Assembly (NCBI GenBank): GCA_002327525.1
Contig: DCWG01000062.1
Span: forward strand, 11,286-20,279
DNA: 8,994 bases
Direction: 5' to 3'
From: Gammaproteobacteria bacterium UBA2168
GTDB taxonomy: Bacteria > Pseudomonadota > Gammaproteobacteria > Pseudomonadales > Azotimanducaceae
Position numbers and translations under genes: made by a program. The notes under the pieces are model-generated. The model was not told the DNA's origin, did no database searches, and was given only the letters and a program-made list of their open reading frames with translations. Below are positions 6,727-8,994 of this stretch, piece after piece. Every line of letters starts with the position of its first letter. Positions within the stretch are counted from its first letter, which is position 1.

Positions 6727-7731
6727 TCATTTCCTCAGATCGTCGATGAGCAATTGTTCCGAATCTGCACTCATTTGTGCGAACATCACGGACACGCGAT
6801 CGATGAGCGATCCATAGCGGGCCTTGATGCCGTCTGCTACCGATACGGGTTCGCTGACGACGGCGAATTCGTTCAGCATACCGAGAGTGATCAGGTCCCC
6901 CATCTCGGCCCAGCGCCCCTGTTTGGACATGGCGTTCAGTTCGAAGTGGAGTTCGCCCTCGCCAATGCTGTCGAGCACCGGCTTGTAGGCAGGAGTAGAA
7001 CCGTAGAAGGCGATCTGCCTGCGGGTGGCCAGTTGTACCTGTTGCATCTGCTCCTCGGTCTCGCCGCTCACCACGAACATGGGATAACTGATTTCGATGT
7101 CTTCGCGTGACCTGCCGGCGCGCGCGAGCCCCCGCTCGATGGCGGGCATGATGGCGTTCTCGAGGTAGGCTGGCGTGGTGAACGGGTGCACGATCATGCC
7201 GTCGGCGACTTCACCCGCGGTCTCGGTCATCTTCGGCCCCACGGCGGCGACAAATACACGCGGCGCACCGTGCTGTGTGTTTTGCGGCTTGAACATGGGC
7301 GTCATCAGAGTGTGGGTGTAGAACTCGCCGACGAACTCCAGCGGCTCGTCGTCGTACCAGCACGACCAGATGGCTCGCATGGCCAGCACGAATTCACGCA
7401 TGCGGGCGGCGGGGCTCGACCAGGGCATGCTGAAGCGCTTCGTGATGTGCGGTTTGATCTGGGAACCGAGGCCCAGCACGAAACGACCGCCAGATGCGTG
7501 ATTCAGGTCATTGCCGATGTTTGCCAGCAGCATCGGCGTTCGGGCGAAAGCGACGGCAATGGCCGTCATCAGATCTACCCGTGTCGTGGCCTCAGAAGCC
7601 AGCAGCAGGGGAAAGAAGGGATCGTTGGTGGTTTCCACGGTCGCGACACCCGAGTAGCCCACCGTTTCGAGGCGTCTTGCGTCACTCGCAGCGCGAGACA
7701 GGTTGCTACCGATGTTGGCGTCTACTTTCAT
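6727..7731 (-). CDS. LLM-class flavin/F420-dependent oxidoreductase (luciferase-like, TIGR03617-type)
   Basis: This 334-residue cytosolic TIM-barrel enzyme is of the bacterial luciferase-like family, which uses F420 or FMN to oxidise or reduce organic substrates. Recognisable landmarks are ETVGYSGVATVET (22-34), the stretch ASGGRFVLGLGSQIKPHI (79-96), SSPAARMREFVLAMRAIW (105-122), FVAAVGPKMTETAGEVADG (160-178) and VHPF. These match the subgroup annotated as F420-dependent in mycobacteria; relatives also occur in marine proteobacteria, where the real cofactor is uncertain. Length is normal for the family. ATG 7731 is preceded by GGAG eight bases upstream (7742-7739 on the minus strand). It is the first gene of the minus-strand run, divergent from the thiolase, and its upstream region carries operator 2. 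A Baeyer-Villiger-type or dehydrogenating step on a ring or ketone intermediate is plausible but not shown. Confidence 0.85.
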   Translation of the reverse strand: MKVDANIGSNLSRAASDARRLETVGYSGVATVETTNDPFFPLLLASEATTRVDLMTAIAVAFARTPMLLANIGNDLNHASGGRFVLGLGSQIKPHITKRFSMPWSSPAARMREFVLAMRAIWSCWYDDEPLEFVGEFYTHTLMTPMFKPQNTQHGAPRVFVAAVGPKMTETAGEVADGMIVHPFTTPAYLENAIMPAIERGLARAGRSREDIEISYPMFVVSGETEEQMQQVQLATRRQIAFYGSTPAYKPVLDSIGEGELHFELNAMSKQGRWAEMGDLITLGMLNEFAVVSEPVSVADGIKARYGSLIDRVSVMFAQMSADSEQLLIDDLRK

Positions 7732-7814
7732 GGCGTTGCTCCGGGTCAGTGAATTTCAGGGTGTGAAGGTCGCCCAGTTCTCGAGAGACGATCTCAGCGT
7801 CCAATGGTAGGGCC

Positions 7815-7843
7815 ACTATAGCGGTACGAGGGACATCTGCCAC
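7815..7843 (-). promoter_or_regulatory. Candidate promoter for the LLM-thioesterase-CoA-transferase run
   Basis: Read on the minus strand: GTGGCA (7843-7838), 17 bases, then TATAGT (7820-7815). These match the sigma70 hexamers at four and five of six positions. The LLM start codon lies about 84 bases downstream. Operator 2 lies just upstream of this promoter, so a bound regulator could act by blocking polymerase entry. This is pattern matching only. Confidence 0.4.
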
Positions 7844-7846
7844 GGC

Positions 7847-7875
7847 TTGTCTTGCAAACGGATATTACTTACTAT
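7847..7875 (+). promoter_or_regulatory. Candidate promoter for the thiolase gene
   Basis: TTGTCT (7847-7852), a 17-base spacer and TACTAT (7870-7875) form a reasonable sigma70 promoter with four of six matches in each hexamer. The -10 lies wholly inside the inverted repeat 7865-7882, the usual arrangement for a repressor site. The start codon is 30 bases beyond the -10. Confidence 0.42.
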
Positions 7876-7882
7876 TCAGTAA
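7865..7882. promoter_or_regulatory. Candidate TetR operator 2 (TTACT-N8-AGTAA) in the divergent promoter region
   Basis: The plus strand reads TTACTTACTATTCAGTAA, with the same 5-bp arms and 8-bp centre as operator 1. The right half TTCAGTAA is identical to operator 1 read on the minus strand. TTACT occurs twice in the left half, so a shorter TTACT-N4-AGTAA palindrome (7869-7882) is nested inside. Its place between the divergent LLM and thiolase genes suggests one regulator controls both directions. Confidence 0.6.
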
Positions 7883-7894
7883 AATTCCGATCAC

Positions 7895-7900
7895 GAGGTG
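7895..7900 (+). promoter_or_regulatory. Ribosome binding site of the thiolase gene
   Basis: GAGGTG lies four bases before ATG 7905. Translation from this ATG gives MSGSVKVVGVGMIPF, the standard N-terminus of SCP-x-type thiolases, so the start is well supported. Confidence 0.7.
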
Positions 7901-7904
7901 CGCG

Positions 7905-8994
7905 ATGTCAGGGAGCGTAAAAGTTGTCGGTGTGGGGATGATTCCATTCACCAAACCGGGAGCGAGTGACAGCTACGATGTCATGGGGGAGACGGCCGCG
8001 AGGCTGGCGCTGGACGATGCGGGTATCGCCTACGATCAGATCGGCCAGGTATACGTCGGCTACGTGTACGGTGACTCTACTGCCGGGCAGGCCGCGGTGT
8101 ATGGACTCGGCATGACGGGTGTGCCCATCATCAACGTGAACAACAATTGCTCCACGGGTTCCTCGGCGCTGTTTCTCGCGCGGCAGGCGGTCGAGTCCGG
8201 CATGGTCGATTGTGCCTTGGCGCTGGGCTTCGAGCAGATGAATCCGGGTGCATTGGGGTCCGTGTTCACCGACAGACCCAATCCGATGAAACGCATGTTC
8301 AAGGAAATGAAGACACTGCAGGAACTCGATTCCAACGCTCCGGGTGCTGCACTGTATTTTGGTGGGGCGGGGCGCGAGTACGCGCAAGAATACGGGACGA
8401 AACCGGAAACCTTCGCCAAGATCTCCGAGAAGGCGCGCCGTCACGCGGCCCGCAATCCCTATGCAGTGTTTCGCGAGGAACTGAGCGTCGAACAGATCAT
8501 GGAATCCCCCCACATCTATGGTCCTCTCACCCGCTTTCAATGCTGTCCTCCCACGTGCGGTGCGGCGGCCGCCGTACTGTGCAGCGAGCCGTTAGCGAAA
8601 AAACTCGGCCTAAACAACGCGATCTCGATCAAGGGCCAGGCCATGACGACGGATTTTCCAAGTACGCTGGAAGCGCACTCCATGCGCAAACTGGTCGGCT
8701 ACGACATGGCGAAGAACGCCGCCGACGCTGTTTACGAACAGGCCGGCCTCGGGCCCGAGGATGTGCAGGTGTGCGAACTGCACGACTGTTTCACCGCCAA
8801 CGAACTCATCACCTACGAAGCGCTCGGGCTGACGGCCGAGGGCAGTGCTGAACAATTTATCTGGGACGGTGAGAACACCTACGGCGGCCGGGTGGTGACC
8901 AATCCGTCTGGCGGACTGCTTTCCAAGGGTCATCCGCTGGGCGCGACGGGGCTCGCGCAGTGCACGGAGCTGGTATGGCAGCTGCGGGGCGATG
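7905..8994 (+). CDS. SCP-x-type thiolase / acyl-CoA acyltransferase (3' end outside window)
   Basis: The frame is open from ATG 7905 to the window edge, giving 363 residues of a family that usually has about 390-400, so only the last few dozen are missing. Thiolases cleave 3-ketoacyl-CoA with free CoA to release a shortened acyl-CoA. The nucleophilic Cys is at residue 82 in VNNNCSTGSSAL. The HDxF motif is at 293-296 (ELHDCFTANE), with catalytic His293. The GHPLGATG motif is at 342-349 after GGLLSKG, with His343. All catalytic motifs are intact. HDCF instead of the NEAF of classical FadA-type thiolases places it in the SCP-x/lipid-transfer group, which handles branched or steroid side-chain substrates. 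It is divergent from the LLM gene and shares an operator region with it. A SCP2-like or DUF35 OB-fold partner, common in this group, would be expected beyond the edge but is not visible. Confidence 0.93.
   Translation, partial: MSGSVKVVGVGMIPFTKPGASDSYDVMGETAARLALDDAGIAYDQIGQVYVGYVYGDSTAGQAAVYGLGMTGVPIINVNNNCSTGSSALFLARQAVESGMVDCALALGFEQMNPGALGSVFTDRPNPMKRMFKEMKTLQELDSNAPGAALYFGGAGREYAQEYGTKPETFAKISEKARRHAARNPYAVFREELSVEQIMESPHIYGPLTRFQCCPPTCGAAAAVLCSEPLAKKLGLNNAISIKGQAMTTDFPSTLEAHSMRKLVGYDMAKNAADAVYEQAGLGPEDVQVCELHDCFTANELITYEALGLTAEGSAEQFIWDGENTYGGRVVTNPSGGLLSKGHPLGATGLAQCTELVWQLRGD

Noticed and set aside
7908..8540. Minus-strand open frame opposite the thiolase
   Set aside because: The plus-strand thiolase has all its catalytic motifs over this stretch; the antisense frame is a shadow.
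8147..8851. Plus-strand open frame inside the thiolase in another frame
   Set aside because: Arg/Gly-rich out-of-frame translation of the thiolase gene, no domain and no ribosome site.

Overview
The window is a G+C-rich bacterial stretch that looks like an accessory catabolic locus for CoA-linked degradation of a lipid, steroid-like or other hydrophobic acyl substrate. The protein families (tandem CaiB/BaiF CoA-transferase, double-hotdog thioesterase, LLM-class flavin/F420 oxidoreductase, SCP-x-type thiolase, NPD-type nitronate monooxygenase, KstR2-like TetR regulator, DUF3604) occur together in marine gammaproteobacteria, sphingomonads and actinobacteria. The sigma70-like promoters and clear Shine-Dalgarno sites make a proteobacterial host more likely to me, but the taxon is an inference.

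Layout. Positions 2-766 (+) hold the C-terminal part of a DUF3604 protein that enters from the left edge. Positions 766-1199 (+) hold a decayed end of an MFS transporter, with two in-frame stops and a frameshift. Positions 1308-2444 (+) encode a complete flavin-dependent nitronate monooxygenase-like enzyme. It converges on a run of four minus-strand genes. In transcription order these are an LLM-class oxidoreductase (7731-6727), a double-hotdog thioesterase (6644-5703), a tandem CaiB-type CoA-transferase (5620-3230) and a TetR regulator (3113-2502). The gaps are 82, 82 and 116 bases. Divergent from the LLM gene, a SCP-x-type thiolase starts at 7905 (+) and runs off the right edge with all its catalytic motifs present.

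How it may work together. The most informative non-coding signal is an 18-bp inverted repeat of the form TTACT-N8-AGTAA. It occurs once just upstream of tetR (3196-3213) and once in the LLM/thiolase divergent promoter region (7865-7882), where it overlaps a plausible -10 box. These are the expected positions for a TetR-family repressor that controls itself, the minus-strand operon and the divergent thiolase. I infer a small regulon: substrate activation by CoA transfer, oxidation by the LLM enzyme, thiolytic cleavage by the thiolase, and the thioesterase as a CoA-recycling or end-product step. The substrate cannot be read from the sequence. No RNA genes, CRISPR arrays or intact mobile elements were seen.
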